Shown here piece by piece: positions 1 through 9,278 of a DNA stretch of 64,000 bases. Every line of letters starts with the position of its first letter. Position 1 is the stretch's first letter. Under the pieces are notes generated by a model, which did no database searches, was not told where the DNA came from, and was given only the letters and a program-made list of their open reading frames with translations. Source of the stretch: Elusimicrobiota bacterium (GTDB lineage: Bacteria > Elusimicrobiota > Elusimicrobia > FEN-1173); the NCBI GenBank assembly GCA_016715645.1, contig JADJZR010000002.1, forward strand, positions 124,001 to 188,000, in the 5' to 3' direction. The position numbers and the translations under genes were made by a program.

Positions 1-2
1 AT

Positions 3-3000
3 TTTTTGAAATTTGAAGGGGTTCTTTATGAAGAGGGCAATAGCCCGCCTGCTGAGCCAGAACTCAGCGTTTTTCTAGATAACGTACAAGACAATGAGGT
101 TCAGTCACTTGTATTTGACAATAACGAGAAAGTAAAAAGAAGACAACCTTACATTGTTTACCTGCGGTCATTTAATGGAGACAATGTCCCCACAGATTGG
201 ATTCTAGCGCCTGGAACTGTTGAAATCGATAGAAAGATACCAACACTTATGACGGCAGACCAGCTAACGGCTTCAGGTTTTAACGTTAAATGGACCAGGA
301 ACCTCTCACAAGGCACTTATCAAGCCCACGTTGACTCGGACGATACTTTTAATTCCCCTCAAATATTGCCGGAGCCAAGGGAAAATGCGAATTCCCAACA
401 ATTTTTAGGGCTTAACGGAAACACCCGGTTTTATTACAAAGTGAAGGCGTGGGACAAAAAAGGGAACGATCTCGGAGAAACCACAGTTGATAGCGTTGTA
501 ACTCATGTTCTGCCTCCGACCCATGTTCAAGGCACAGCAATCAACGGCACGGAAGCAACTGTTTCTTGGAAAAAGAATTTGAACAACAGTTCAACGTCCC
601 ACGACTATCTTGTCCATGTATCGACCGATTCTTCATTTCCAGTGGCATTCACTAAATTTGAACAAGTGACTTATTCAGGGGCTGACGAAATGAATAAGTC
701 ATTTAATGGCTTAGTCCCCAACGGAGCCTATTACGTCAAAATTGTGGGAATCAACCAAGTGGGCGCCGATTCTCAGGGGAGTGATATTTACGTTTCCCCT
801 GCACCTGTTTTTTACACAAAACCCGCGCCCGTTGTCCTGTTAATAAATCCGGTGTCGAACCCAACTAACGAAATATCAGTCCGGTGGACTCACAACGCAA
901 ACGAATCATCGGAAACAACTTTTAAAATCGCACTGCATGGGGCCGAGAATTGCGCGGGGGACCCGCTTCAAACCCAATCATTGGAAGCTCCCCAAGAACC
1001 TGGAGAAAAAACAGCAACTTTTAACAGTTCTCTCGCAAACCCCATCTACGCCAACGCAAAATATTTCGTTTGCGTTGACGTTAAATCGAAATCAGGCCCC
1101 GATTCAAATTCGGCGATGTCTGTTCCGCTGGCCGTTTACACACAACCGTTGCCGCCTCAAAATCTATCATCCCAGCCCGATGTTGATTCTATCCAATTTT
1201 CATGGACAAACTTTATTGGAGACACCAGCCACCAAAATTCAAATCAGACCGCCTACCAGCTCTCCTGGGTGGAAATTGTGGGATTAGCCAACCCCCAAAC
1301 GAATAATCTGACGATGGAGATGAGTGACACCGCCATTCATTTAAAGCCGGACGTAAAATACCAGGCGACTGTGGATGCGTTACCCATCATTGGCAGTCCT
1401 TGGGAGAAGGCCTCTACTCTAACGAACACAGTAACTTTAGCGAGAACCCCTAGCCATAGGAATTTTGATGTTTTTATCACATCCGCCATTCTTAAATGGG
1501 ATTCTCATGACAACCCCAGTGATACAGTTTACGTACCGAAAATCTTTTTGGAGGGCGGGACGGAGGTGATTTCGTCCCCAAATTTTTTAAATATCAACGA
1601 AGTGGAATACGACGGTTTAAAACCCAATACGACCTATTTTGCGCGAGTGCAAGCTGTAAATCGGGAGGGAATGGCTACGTCTTGGGTTGATTGGGACAAA
1701 AAATCGACAAACCCGCAAAAACCGATCAACATTGTGTTTGGGCGAGATGCCGTCGATCCATCAACAAAATTAACTTTAACATGGGACCCCAACAACAATC
1801 CAGAAAACACTCGATACAAGGTACTGGTCGATTCGGACCCTGGTTTTAATAATCCACGAACATATAATGATGTCCTCCCCCAAAATCAAAGGGAGGAAAC
1901 CCAGAAGACGTACACCGTAACGGGCTTAACGCCGAACCTGTCGTATTACGCGAAGGTAGAGGCTCATGGTCACAATGGGACGGTTGTTGTGTCGGAAACT
2001 TTAAGTGTGGCCGAGACTTCCCCTGCGGAAATTAATGTTGTTTCAATTCAGCCTGAAAGCTCGGATAAGACGCGCAAAGTTTCTGTTCAGTGGGAAACCA
2101 ATAACAACTCTCAACTGACGCGATATGAAGTGGAACTGACAACGAGGCCGCTGGGGCAGGAGGATTCATGGGAGGGAGCGATAACGACGACCACGGTGGC
2201 CAATGCCACGGGACATGTGTTTGAGGATTTGATTTCCAACCAGGAGTATCATGCACGAGTAAGAGCGGAGGATGGGCCGTGGTCCGGTGTTGAGAAGAGC
2301 ACGTATACATGGCCGAGCGTTGTGGCGGGATTGTCTGCGGTTTCTCCGCAAGAGCTCGGAGACGTTGACGCAACGAGAACGGTCAAGTTTCGGTGGGGGC
2401 ATGGGACCAACGCGGTGGATACGTCTTACCAAGTGGTTTTGTCGACAGGTTCGGGAAATGTCCGGCACATCATTGCACCATTCGAAACAGATGATGGTGT
2501 AACGGAGAAGCAATTTAATGAGTTGGATGGTGTGACCTGGGCCAACCAAAAATACGATGTGGAAGTCTATGCAAAGGCGAAAGGCAATACACCGGACGGT
2601 GTTGCAACAAATAGCTCTGGATATACGGCTCCTCTGAAAATCCAGTCGATTGACATTGTTAACGTGTCGAGCCATTCGTTTACAGCCAAATGGAAAGATT
2701 CGAATGATGGCGGGGTCGTTAATGGAAATGGAACGCAATACCTTTTCAAATGGGATGTCGCGGCCCCACCGCGTCTCGTGGGCTCAGGTCTTGGGGAGTA
2801 TGTAGAAGAGGTAACTTCATTAAGACCCAATACGACCTATTTCGCTGAAATCATGGTTGTGAAGTCGAATGAAAGCCCCTGGGGAGTTGCGGTGACGACG
2901 GGAATAGCCGTGACGAACCCCACGGTGCCCCTGTTGAATTTAGGGAACGTGACGCCACATGTCTCATCAATGACAGTGAATATCCAGCCGAACGGAAACC

Positions 3001-5828
3001 CGGCCGGGACGAGTTATCCGGTGAGCTTTGTTAATGCGGACGGGGGGGTAGTCAATACAATTGAAACACGGGATGCCAGTTTTGTAACGCCTGAAGGAGG
3101 CCTGAAGCCGGCAACTATGTATTCAATTTATGTAAAGGCCAAGGGCCACAACGGATCCCTCTCGGCGAAGTCAAATTCTATTGCGCAAGTGACAATACCA
3201 AAGGCGGTGGATATTCTGAGAGTTGAGAAGCCGGACCCTGACTTGAATGGACAAATTTTGAAGCCGGTCTGGAGTTCCTTGGATAACGGGAGTAGCGTGT
3301 CGTATAGTGCGCGCAGGTATCGGCCTAACGATGAAGGCGACTGGATTGGTACTGTTTCAAACACGGTCGAATATTCGACCGGGATAGGTCAATTGAGTCC
3401 CAACGCCGAATACGGGTTACAGGTCCGGGCCGTGTCCCAAGGGATTGAGGGGACTGAAGTGATAACCACGACCCGCTCCTGGACAAGGGCCGAACGACCC
3501 ATGAAACCTGGGATTGCCTCAGCGTTATCGAACCAACGGATGGGGATAGTTTTCAGCCAGGGCGGGAACCCCGATCATACGGAGTACGCCGTTCGATTGG
3601 CGACGGCGAGCGAGGATACGGAAGTTCAGACAAGGGACTATGCGGATTGGGACCCCGCGGGTGAAAGTGGGGAGGCCCTGTTTAACAGTGCGGATCCCGT
3701 TTGGAGGAAAGTATCGGATTGGAATGGAGGATCCCTTTACTTGTCAGATTTGCCGTCTACCGGGGTGTACAAAATTGTTCTTTACGCCCGCAATGGCCAG
3801 GGGGAGGTGGAAGGGCCTGGAGAAGGGTTGGCTGTTGAGCAGAGCGTGGGCGTCCCATTCGTGACGTTACAAAGCGCGGAGGGGATTAAGACATCTGGGG
3901 AGAGCCGAGATGAGATGGTGTATTTCAATAAAAACGTGGTCCCTTTTGAAGCGACGAATTCGTCGCATTATAACGTGGTGTGGAAAGATATGGATACGGT
4001 CTTCGATCACAACGATGTCATCAATACCCACGGGTGGAACGGGAAAACCGAAAACAATCAAAGTTTGATTCGTCTATCCACAGGGGCCACAAATGCGACG
4101 TATGATGAGAGTTTCAATGGGTTTCATGCCGGGGAAGGGGAGTATTTCTTAAGTGTGGCGGGAACGGCACTTGTGACCCAGCCAAGTGGGAATATGGGCC
4201 TCATGATAGTGAACAACGTGCTCGTGTATGAAACGACGCACACGTTCCGTGTCTACATAGACACGACGGCGCCGGTGGCGGGGGCGTTGGAGGTTTATTT
4301 CTCGTCGGACGCGGCGCGGGAACGAAACCAAGAGCAACGCATATCGACAGGGACCTGGTGGGGGGATCCAAACCCCTACGTGATTTGGGACCCTGTGGAT
4401 GTGTTGGGTAAAGAGATTTCGCGCAGTCCGGTGGAGGGGTGGACGGTGAGCGTATCCACGATCGAGGCGGTGTGGCCCAGCGTGGATCGAGCCGATTTGA
4501 CGAAGGATGTGGGGTTTGAGCTGGATCTAACGGGGGTCAAAGAGTCAAAGACGTATTACATCAAGGTTCGCGGTTACGACCGGGCGGGGAACTGGACGGC
4601 GGACGAAGATGTGCCGGTGTTCATTTACCAGTATAGCCCGGACCAGATTCTTCCGCGGTGGAGCTTAAACCACATTTTGATGACGGGTGTGAAATATCCG
4701 ACGACGGATGAAAAGGTTCGGTTTGCGGCGGTGGCACCGGCGAGCAACTTTGTGGATATTGGGTTTGAAGAGGACATGTTGATTCGGGAGGGTTCCATTC
4801 AGTTGGTGATGCATCGGGACAACGTTGGGGCCAAAGTGGATAAACCGGTGGTCTTGAAGTTGCCGACGACGTCGTATGTGACGGTGACGGGGGATGCGAA
4901 GCCGATGGTGGTATTGCCGTTTAATTCGACGGATTTGAAACCGGCGAGTCAGTATCGGTTTTATAGTTCGACGAAAACGCCGCCGACGGACCGGGCGAAC
5001 AATCCGTTGCAGGTGCCGCTGGACATTTTGTTCTACACGGCGATGGACCCGGCGCAGAAAGCGGTGTTTGTCAGCGAAGACGGGAAAGTGAGCGTATCGG
5101 TTCCGGCGGGATCGTTGGGGTCCGAGCCGGTGGGGGTGGCGATCAACGATCGGCCGGAAACGGTGTCGGTGGCGGGCGCGGCGAGTTTACCGGGGTTGGT
5201 GGACAAGGCGACCGCCTCCATGGGCCGTCAATCGGGGGGCGCGTTTAAAAAGATTTTTTCGATAAAAGAATTATCGGTGTTCGACACGAATGGAACAATG
5301 CGGCCGGCGGCGTATGGGGGCGACGTGCGGATGTCGTTTGACATCACCAACGACGTAGCGATGGACAATGGGGGGATCTCTTACATGGCGGGAACATCCA
5401 TCCGTGAGAAAGACCTCGCCATCTACGAGTTGGACCAGAGAACCGGGGTTTGGAACAAGATGCCGGACAGCCAGGTGAGTGAACAGGCGGGCACGGTGTC
5501 GGTGCCGTTGCGGCACAGCGGGACGTATGCGATGGGCGGGTCGCCGAACTATGATTTGTCCAACGCCCATGCCTATCCGGTGCCCTATCGGCCGGGCCGT
5601 GATCCCAATGGGATTCGGTTTTCCAACATTTCCAATCAAGGGTCAATAAACATATTCACTTTGGATGGTCAATTAGTTAAATCTTTTAATTTCAACGACG
5701 GGCCGGCGTGGGTGGACTGGAACCCCGTCACGAGCGACGGGGGCGACCCGGTGGGATCGGACGTGTATCTCTACGTGATCGAAAACGACCAACAGCGCAA
5801 GGTTGGGAAGTTGATGGTGATCCGATGA
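3..5828 (+). CDS. Giant fibronectin type III repeat surface protein with C-terminal FlgD/T9SS-like domain (5' partial)
   Basis: The frame is open to the window edge and the first possible start (TTG at 6) has no ribosome site, so the 5' end is probably missing. At least 1,940 residues are visible. They consist mostly of FN3-type repeats of about 90 residues, each with a motif like 'LxPNTTYFARVQA' near the end of the fold and a 'xVxWxxNxN' strand near the start. After about residue 1,550 there are bacterial Ig-like segments. The last ~90 residues (from 'AYPVPYRP' through 'GSDVYLYVIEN' to 'KLMVIR') resemble the FlgD-Ig/type A sorting domains that end many secreted proteins. The stop overlaps the start of the PorV-like gene (ATGA), so the two are probably co-translated. 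The likely role is a cell-surface or secreted adhesin or structural protein. Export by a PorV-dependent route is an inference. Confidence 0.85.
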   Translation, partial: FLKFEGVLYEEGNSPPAEPELSVFLDNVQDNEVQSLVFDNNEKVKRRQPYIVYLRSFNGDNVPTDWILAPGTVEIDRKIPTLMTADQLTASGFNVKWTRNLSQGTYQAHVDSDDTFNSPQILPEPRENANSQQFLGLNGNTRFYYKVKAWDKKGNDLGETTVDSVVTHVLPPTHVQGTAINGTEATVSWKKNLNNSSTSHDYLVHVSTDSSFPVAFTKFEQVTYSGADEMNKSFNGLVPNGAYYVKIVGINQVGADSQGSDIYVSPAPVFYTKPAPVVLLINPVSNPTNEISVRWTHNANESSETTFKIALHGAENCAGDPLQTQSLEAPQEPGEKTATFNSSLANPIYANAKYFVCVDVKSKSGPDSNSAMSVPLAVYTQPLPPQNLSSQPDVDSIQFSWTNFIGDTSHQNSNQTAYQLSWVEIVGLANPQTNNLTMEMSDTAIHLKPDVKYQATVDALPIIGSPWEKASTLTNTVTLARTPSHRNFDVFITSAILKWDSHDNPSDTVYVPKIFLEGGTEVISSPNFLNINEVEYDGLKPNTTYFARVQAVNREGMATSWVDWDKKSTNPQKPINIVFGRDAVDPSTKLTLTWDPNNNPENTRYKVLVDSDPGFNNPRTYNDVLPQNQREETQKTYTVTGLTPNLSYYAKVEAHGHNGTVVVSETLSVAETSPAEINVVSIQPESSDKTRKVSVQWETNNNSQLTRYEVELTTRPLGQEDSWEGAITTTTVANATGHVFEDLISNQEYHARVRAEDGPWSGVEKSTYTWPSVVAGLSAVSPQELGDVDATRTVKFRWGHGTNAVDTSYQVVLSTGSGNVRHIIAPFETDDGVTEKQFNELDGVTWANQKYDVEVYAKAKGNTPDGVATNSSGYTAPLKIQSIDIVNVSSHSFTAKWKDSNDGGVVNGNGTQYLFKWDVAAPPRLVGSGLGEYVEEVTSLRPNTTYFAEIMVVKSNESPWGVAVTTGIAVTNPTVPLLNLGNVTPHVSSMTVNIQPNGNPAGTSYPVSFVNADGGVVNTIETRDASFVTPEGGLKPATMYSIYVKAKGHNGSLSAKSNSIAQVTIPKAVDILRVEKPDPDLNGQILKPVWSSLDNGSSVSYSARRYRPNDEGDWIGTVSNTVEYSTGIGQLSPNAEYGLQVRAVSQGIEGTEVITTTRSWTRAERPMKPGIASALSNQRMGIVFSQGGNPDHTEYAVRLATASEDTEVQTRDYADWDPAGESGEALFNSADPVWRKVSDWNGGSLYLSDLPSTGVYKIVLYARNGQGEVEGPGEGLAVEQSVGVPFVTLQSAEGIKTSGESRDEMVYFNKNVVPFEATNSSHYNVVWKDMDTVFDHNDVINTHGWNGKTENNQSLIRLSTGATNATYDESFNGFHAGEGEYFLSVAGTALVTQPSGNMGLMIVNNVLVYETTHTFRVYIDTTAPVAGALEVYFSSDAARERNQEQRISTGTWWGDPNPYVIWDPVDVLGKEISRSPVEGWTVSVSTIEAVWPSVDRADLTKDVGFELDLTGVKESKTYYIKVRGYDRAGNWTADEDVPVFIYQYSPDQILPRWSLNHILMTGVKYPTTDEKVRFAAVAPASNFVDIGFEEDMLIREGSIQLVMHRDNVGAKVDKPVVLKLPTTSYVTVTGDAKPMVVLPFNSTDLKPASQYRFYSSTKTPPTDRANNPLQVPLDILFYTAMDPAQKAVFVSEDGKVSVSVPAGSLGSEPVGVAINDRPETVSVAGAASLPGLVDKATASMGRQSGGAFKKIFSIKELSVFDTNGTMRPAAYGGDVRMSFDITNDVAMDNGGISYMAGTSIREKDLAIYELDQRTGVWNKMPDSQVSEQAGTVSVPLRHSGTYAMGGSPNYDLSNAHAYPVPYRPGRDPNGIRFSNISNQGSINIFTLDGQLVKSFNFNDGPAWVDWNPVTSDGGDPVGSDVYLYVIENDQQRKVGKLMVIR

Positions 5829-7765
5829 ACAGGCGTCGCTGGATCGGAATGATCGTACTCCTGTGGACGGGGATCGGATTGGCGTGGGCTAAGTCCAATG
5901 GAAACACGACGGGCAACTTTTTGAAGATGGGAGTGGGGGGGCGAGGTGTGGCGATGGGGGAATCGCACACGGCGTCGGTGAACGACGCGACGGCGTTGTA
6001 TTGGAACCCGTCGGGGTTGGGGCTGTTGACCCAAAGCGAAATTGCGTTCATGCACAGCAACGCGCTGGAAGGAGTGACTCAGGACGTGTTGTATTACGCC
6101 CGGCCTACGGAGACGAAAGGCGTGTGGGGAGTGGGGGGCTCGTTTTTGAAGGTGGACGGCGTGAAGGGGTTCACCAACAACAACGTGGAAACCGGCGACG
6201 TGGAAGCGTCGGATACGTTGATCACCTTGGGGTGGGCGAAATCGTGGGAAAACATGTGGTGGTTGCCGGGGTTGAACACGGGTGCGAACGTGAAGGCGCT
6301 CAAAAAGACGTTGGACACGGACACGGCGATGGGGTATCTGTTGGATCTGGGGGTTCTCTACGAGGTTCAGGGTGACCGGCTGACGGGGGCGCGGGCGGGG
6401 TTGGTGATTCAAAATGTGGGGACCGGCCTGGACTTTAACGGCGAGAAGACGTCGTTTCCGACGATGATGAAACTGGGCGCGTCGGCGCCGTTGTTTGGCG
6501 ACAACATGACGGTGTCGGGAGACATCGTGTTGCCGACGGACGGGAGCGCGTATGTCAACGCGGGAGCGGAATACCGGGTGTGGGAGATGATGGCGTTTCG
6601 GATGGGGTATAAGGGCAACAACGATTTGGATTCGGGGATCACGTATGGGTTTGGGTTGGGCAACGAGCGGATCCATTTGGATTATGGGTTCATTCCGTTC
6701 GGGCCGTTTGGCGACAGCCATCGGGTCAGCGTGTCGTTTCGGTTTGGGGCGAATTACCGGCAGGTGCAAGTGACGTCGCAGGTGGACGTGGCGTATAAAA
6801 GGGCGTTGGCGCGCTATGCACAGGGGTATATGGTGGAAGCGTACATGCAGGCGAACCAGATTTTGGCGGTGGCGCCGTGGCATCGGCCGGCGAAACTGTT
6901 GGCGAAACGCATTGAGACAGAGTTTAAGCACATGGAATCGGGGGCGATGCAAGAGCAGTTGCAGTCGCAGGTGGACGACCACTTTGCCCGAGGGGAACAG
7001 TTTTTCCAGGTGGACGACCTGTTGAGGGCGCGGCGGGAGTTTCAGGCAATCTTGGCTCTTCAGCCGGACCACATGGGTGCGAAGACGTATTTGAACCGAA
7101 TTGACGAACGATTTCAAAGTTTGACGGATAAATTTTACGACATGGCGGTGCAGGCGTTTGCGACGGGGGATTACGCCCAGGCGGGGGAACTGGCGGAGAA
7201 GGTGTTGAAGTTGAACCCGGACTACACGGACGCGCGGGATTTGAAGGGGCGAGTGGACACGGTGCTCAAAGAGGTTCAGGTATTTGAAGAGGAGAAACGG
7301 CTGGCTGAATTAAAAGCGCCGCTGACGCAAAGCGGGCGGGAACTGTTCGAACAGAAACGGTATGAAGAATCATTGGCCAAGTTCGACGAGATCTTGGCGA
7401 TGGACACGGCGGACGCGCAAGCCCTGCGGATGCGCGATCAGGCCAAAGAGATGGTGGCCAAAGAGGCGTATAACGCGGGATTGCGGGCGGCGAGGGGCGG
7501 GGACATGGCGGGTGCGTTGGCGCTGACGAAAAAGGCGTTGAGGTATAAGCCGGATTTTGCTGAGGCGAAAGAATTGCTAAAGTCATTGGAGGTGACCAAG
7601 GGCGCGGACGATGAGGAGAAGTCGAAAGAGTATTACAAAGAATCCCTGGACAAGTTTTTGGCGGGGGATCCTCAGAAAGCGTATGAGTTGGCGGTGAAAG
7701 CCCTGGAACTGAATCCCAACAACGTGGAAGCCCAACGCATGCGCGACCGGCTCGCCAATCGATAG
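5825..7765 (+). CDS. PorV/PorQ-like outer-membrane beta-barrel with TPR domain
   Basis: Start ATG at 5825 overlaps the upstream stop by four bases, giving 646 residues. Residues 1-22 form a signal peptide ending AWA. Residues ~25-320 match the PorV/PorQ (UPF0164) type of barrel: 'FLKMGVGGRGVAMGES', the 'ALYWNPSGLG' signature, and repeated amphipathic strands. From ~330 to the end there are tetratricopeptide-like repeats ('ALARYAQGYMVEAY', 'LELNPNNVEA'), probably periplasmic. In type IX secretion PorV is the barrel that receives C-terminal-domain cargo. Here the cargo candidate is the FN3 protein just upstream. No other T9SS component is visible in the window, so the secretion role is inferred from fold and linkage only. 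Confidence 0.85.
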   Translation: MNRRRWIGMIVLLWTGIGLAWAKSNGNTTGNFLKMGVGGRGVAMGESHTASVNDATALYWNPSGLGLLTQSEIAFMHSNALEGVTQDVLYYARPTETKGVWGVGGSFLKVDGVKGFTNNNVETGDVEASDTLITLGWAKSWENMWWLPGLNTGANVKALKKTLDTDTAMGYLLDLGVLYEVQGDRLTGARAGLVIQNVGTGLDFNGEKTSFPTMMKLGASAPLFGDNMTVSGDIVLPTDGSAYVNAGAEYRVWEMMAFRMGYKGNNDLDSGITYGFGLGNERIHLDYGFIPFGPFGDSHRVSVSFRFGANYRQVQVTSQVDVAYKRALARYAQGYMVEAYMQANQILAVAPWHRPAKLLAKRIETEFKHMESGAMQEQLQSQVDDHFARGEQFFQVDDLLRARREFQAILALQPDHMGAKTYLNRIDERFQSLTDKFYDMAVQAFATGDYAQAGELAEKVLKLNPDYTDARDLKGRVDTVLKEVQVFEEEKRLAELKAPLTQSGRELFEQKRYEESLAKFDEILAMDTADAQALRMRDQAKEMVAKEAYNAGLRAARGGDMAGALALTKKALRYKPDFAEAKELLKSLEVTKGADDEEKSKEYYKESLDKFLAGDPQKAYELAVKALELNPNNVEAQRMRDRLANR

Positions 7766-7774
7766 TTGATATAG

Positions 7775-7985
7775 GTAACTACCCAGGGGTTGTCTGTCTT
7801 CGACGATAAAAATGCTTTGCCTTCTCCTCTTGGGAGAAGGTGGCCCGGAGGCGACGCCGCTAGGTGTCGTCCCCGTTTGTAGGAGGGGAGGCGGATGAGG
7901 GATATGGACGTTCGTGTCGTCGGAAAAACATTTCCCTCACCCTACCCTCTCCCAAGAGGAGAGGGAAAGAACCCTGAGTAGTTAC
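7775..7985 (+). repeat. MITE-like palindromic element, copy 1
   Basis: The left end GTAACTACCCAGGGGT (7775) and right end ACCCTGAGTAGTTAC (to 7985) are imperfect terminal inverted repeats. The element is flanked by a perfect 8-bp direct repeat TGATATAG (7767-7774 and 7986-7993), as expected of a target-site duplication. Inside are complementary arms such as CTCCTCTTGGGAG and CTCTCCCAAGAGGAGAG. No protein is encoded. It occupies the gap between the TPR gene and marC. Confidence 0.75.
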
Positions 7986-8008
7986 TGATATAGTAACATC
8001 GCGTTGAT

Positions 8009-8587
8009 ATGGAACTATTCCTCAGTGTTTTCATTCCGTTGTTTGTGGCTATCGACGTGTTCGGTGCGGTTCCGATTTTTATTGGCATGATGGAGGGGGT
8101 GGAACGAACACAACGGAGAAAGATTATTTTTCAGGCTGTGGCGACGGCGTTTGGAGTTTCGATACTTTTTTTGGTGGCGGGGAAAGCCATTTTTAGCCTC
8201 TTGGGCATTACGGCCGACGATTTTCGTATTGGGGGAGGCTTGGTTTTGTTGGTGCTGGCTATCACCGACCTCCTGTTTTCAAAAAAAACACGTCGAGATA
8301 TCGACGAATCGGCGGGGATTGTTCCCTTAGGGACTCCACTGATTATTGGTCCAGCCGCGTTAACCACGATTTTGATCTTGACAGACAAACACGGGGCTGG
8401 CTGGACCATGCTCTCTTTGGGCGTTAACTTGTCGTTGGTGGGGATCGCTTTTGTATTTGCTTATCCGATGGTCACAATCGTTCCGTCCGCGTGGTTAAAG
8501 GCCCTGTCAAAAGTGGTGAACATTTTCCTGGCGGCCATCGCCGTCATGATGATCCGAATAGGAATCATGGGCTATTTCCCTCAATAG
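8009..8587 (+). CDS. marC: MarC family integral membrane protein
   Basis: 192 residues starting 'MELFLSVFIPLFVAIDVFGAVPIF', the typical first helix of the MarC/UPF0056 family, with about six hydrophobic segments and the family-typical 'GxPLIIGPAALTT' stretch near residues 108-120. It is an inner-membrane protein. The family was once tied to multiple antibiotic resistance, but a transport substrate is not established. The start codon lies 23 bp after the right end of a MITE-like repeat, so the repeat may supply or alter its upstream region. The 3' end overlaps the convergent pgl gene by 23 bp. Confidence 0.9.
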   Translation: MELFLSVFIPLFVAIDVFGAVPIFIGMMEGVERTQRRKIIFQAVATAFGVSILFLVAGKAIFSLLGITADDFRIGGGLVLLVLAITDLLFSKKTRRDIDESAGIVPLGTPLIIGPAALTTILILTDKHGAGWTMLSLGVNLSLVGIAFVFAYPMVTIVPSAWLKALSKVVNIFLAAIAVMMIRIGIMGYFPQ

Positions 8588-9272
8588 GCCAATTTAACAG
8601 TTCGCAATCTGTTATGAGCAGGGCGTTTTTTGGGTTCACGCGGCCGGCGGGGATGGACAAATCAGATCTAAGCAAGCGTTTTAGCATAGGTTCTTTTTCG
8701 GCGCCGGTTGCAACCCATAGAATCTGGCGAGAACGGTTAAGAATCGGGTAGGTGAGCGTCATTCGATTTCGGCCGAAATGGGGTTCGGTGACTGCCACGT
8801 CCTTGGCGGTTTCGTTCAACACCGGGTCCCCTGGAACCAAAGAAGCGGTGTGACCGTCCGCACCCAACCCCAAACTCACTAAATCCAAAACAGCAGGATT
8901 TCCCGCGTAATGGGTCAACGTGCCCGCATAATCCATTGCCGCTTTTTCAATATCTTCTTCGTCTACGGGCATGGGGTGGATATGACTTTCCGCCAAACCT
9001 GTCTGAGACAATAGAATTTCCCGGAGAGTCGTCAAATTTCGATCGGGATGGCCCTCCGGCGCGACCCGTTCGTCCACTTGAAAAACATGAACAGATTCCC
9101 AAGGCACCGTTTCTTTGGCGAGGGCGTGAATCGTTTTCCAGGGAGATTTTCCACCGCTCAACGCCAGCAGAAAACGGCCCCGTTCGGCCACGGACTTTCG
9201 AGCTGACTCGGCGATTAGAGCGGCACCCCGTTGGGCCACCGCCCAGGGGGTGGGGTAACACTCAACGCGCAC
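8565..9272 (-). CDS. pgl: 6-phosphogluconolactonase (DevB/SOL family)
   Basis: 235 residues with a GTG start six bases after the upstream pgi stop. The family hallmarks are visible: 'LALSGGKSPWKTIHAL' near residues 36-51, 'FQVDERVAPEGHPDRN' near 65-80, and 'LGLGADGHTASLVPG' near 135-149. It hydrolyses 6-phosphogluconolactone in the oxidative pentose phosphate pathway and should be cytosolic. It sits directly downstream of pgi on the same strand and probably depends on the same transcript. No zwf or gnd is visible in the window. The 3' end overlaps marC, which is convergent. Confidence 0.93.
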   Translation of the reverse strand: MRVECYPTPWAVAQRGAALIAESARKSVAERGRFLLALSGGKSPWKTIHALAKETVPWESVHVFQVDERVAPEGHPDRNLTTLREILLSQTGLAESHIHPMPVDEEDIEKAAMDYAGTLTHYAGNPAVLDLVSLGLGADGHTASLVPGDPVLNETAKDVAVTEPHFGRNRMTLTYPILNRSRQILWVATGAEKEPMLKRLLRSDLSIPAGRVNPKNALLITDCELLNWPIEGNSP

Positions 9273-9278
9273 GGAAGC

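Noticed and set aside
5771..7117. 448-residue minus-strand frame opposite the PorV-like gene
   Set aside because: Arg/His/Pro-rich antisense of a G-rich gene with no recognisable domain; the plus strand encodes a clear PorV/TPR protein.
7800..7970. Possible CRISPR or tandem repeat in the marC upstream gap
   Set aside because: Only inverted, not regularly spaced direct repeats; the structure is that of one palindromic element.
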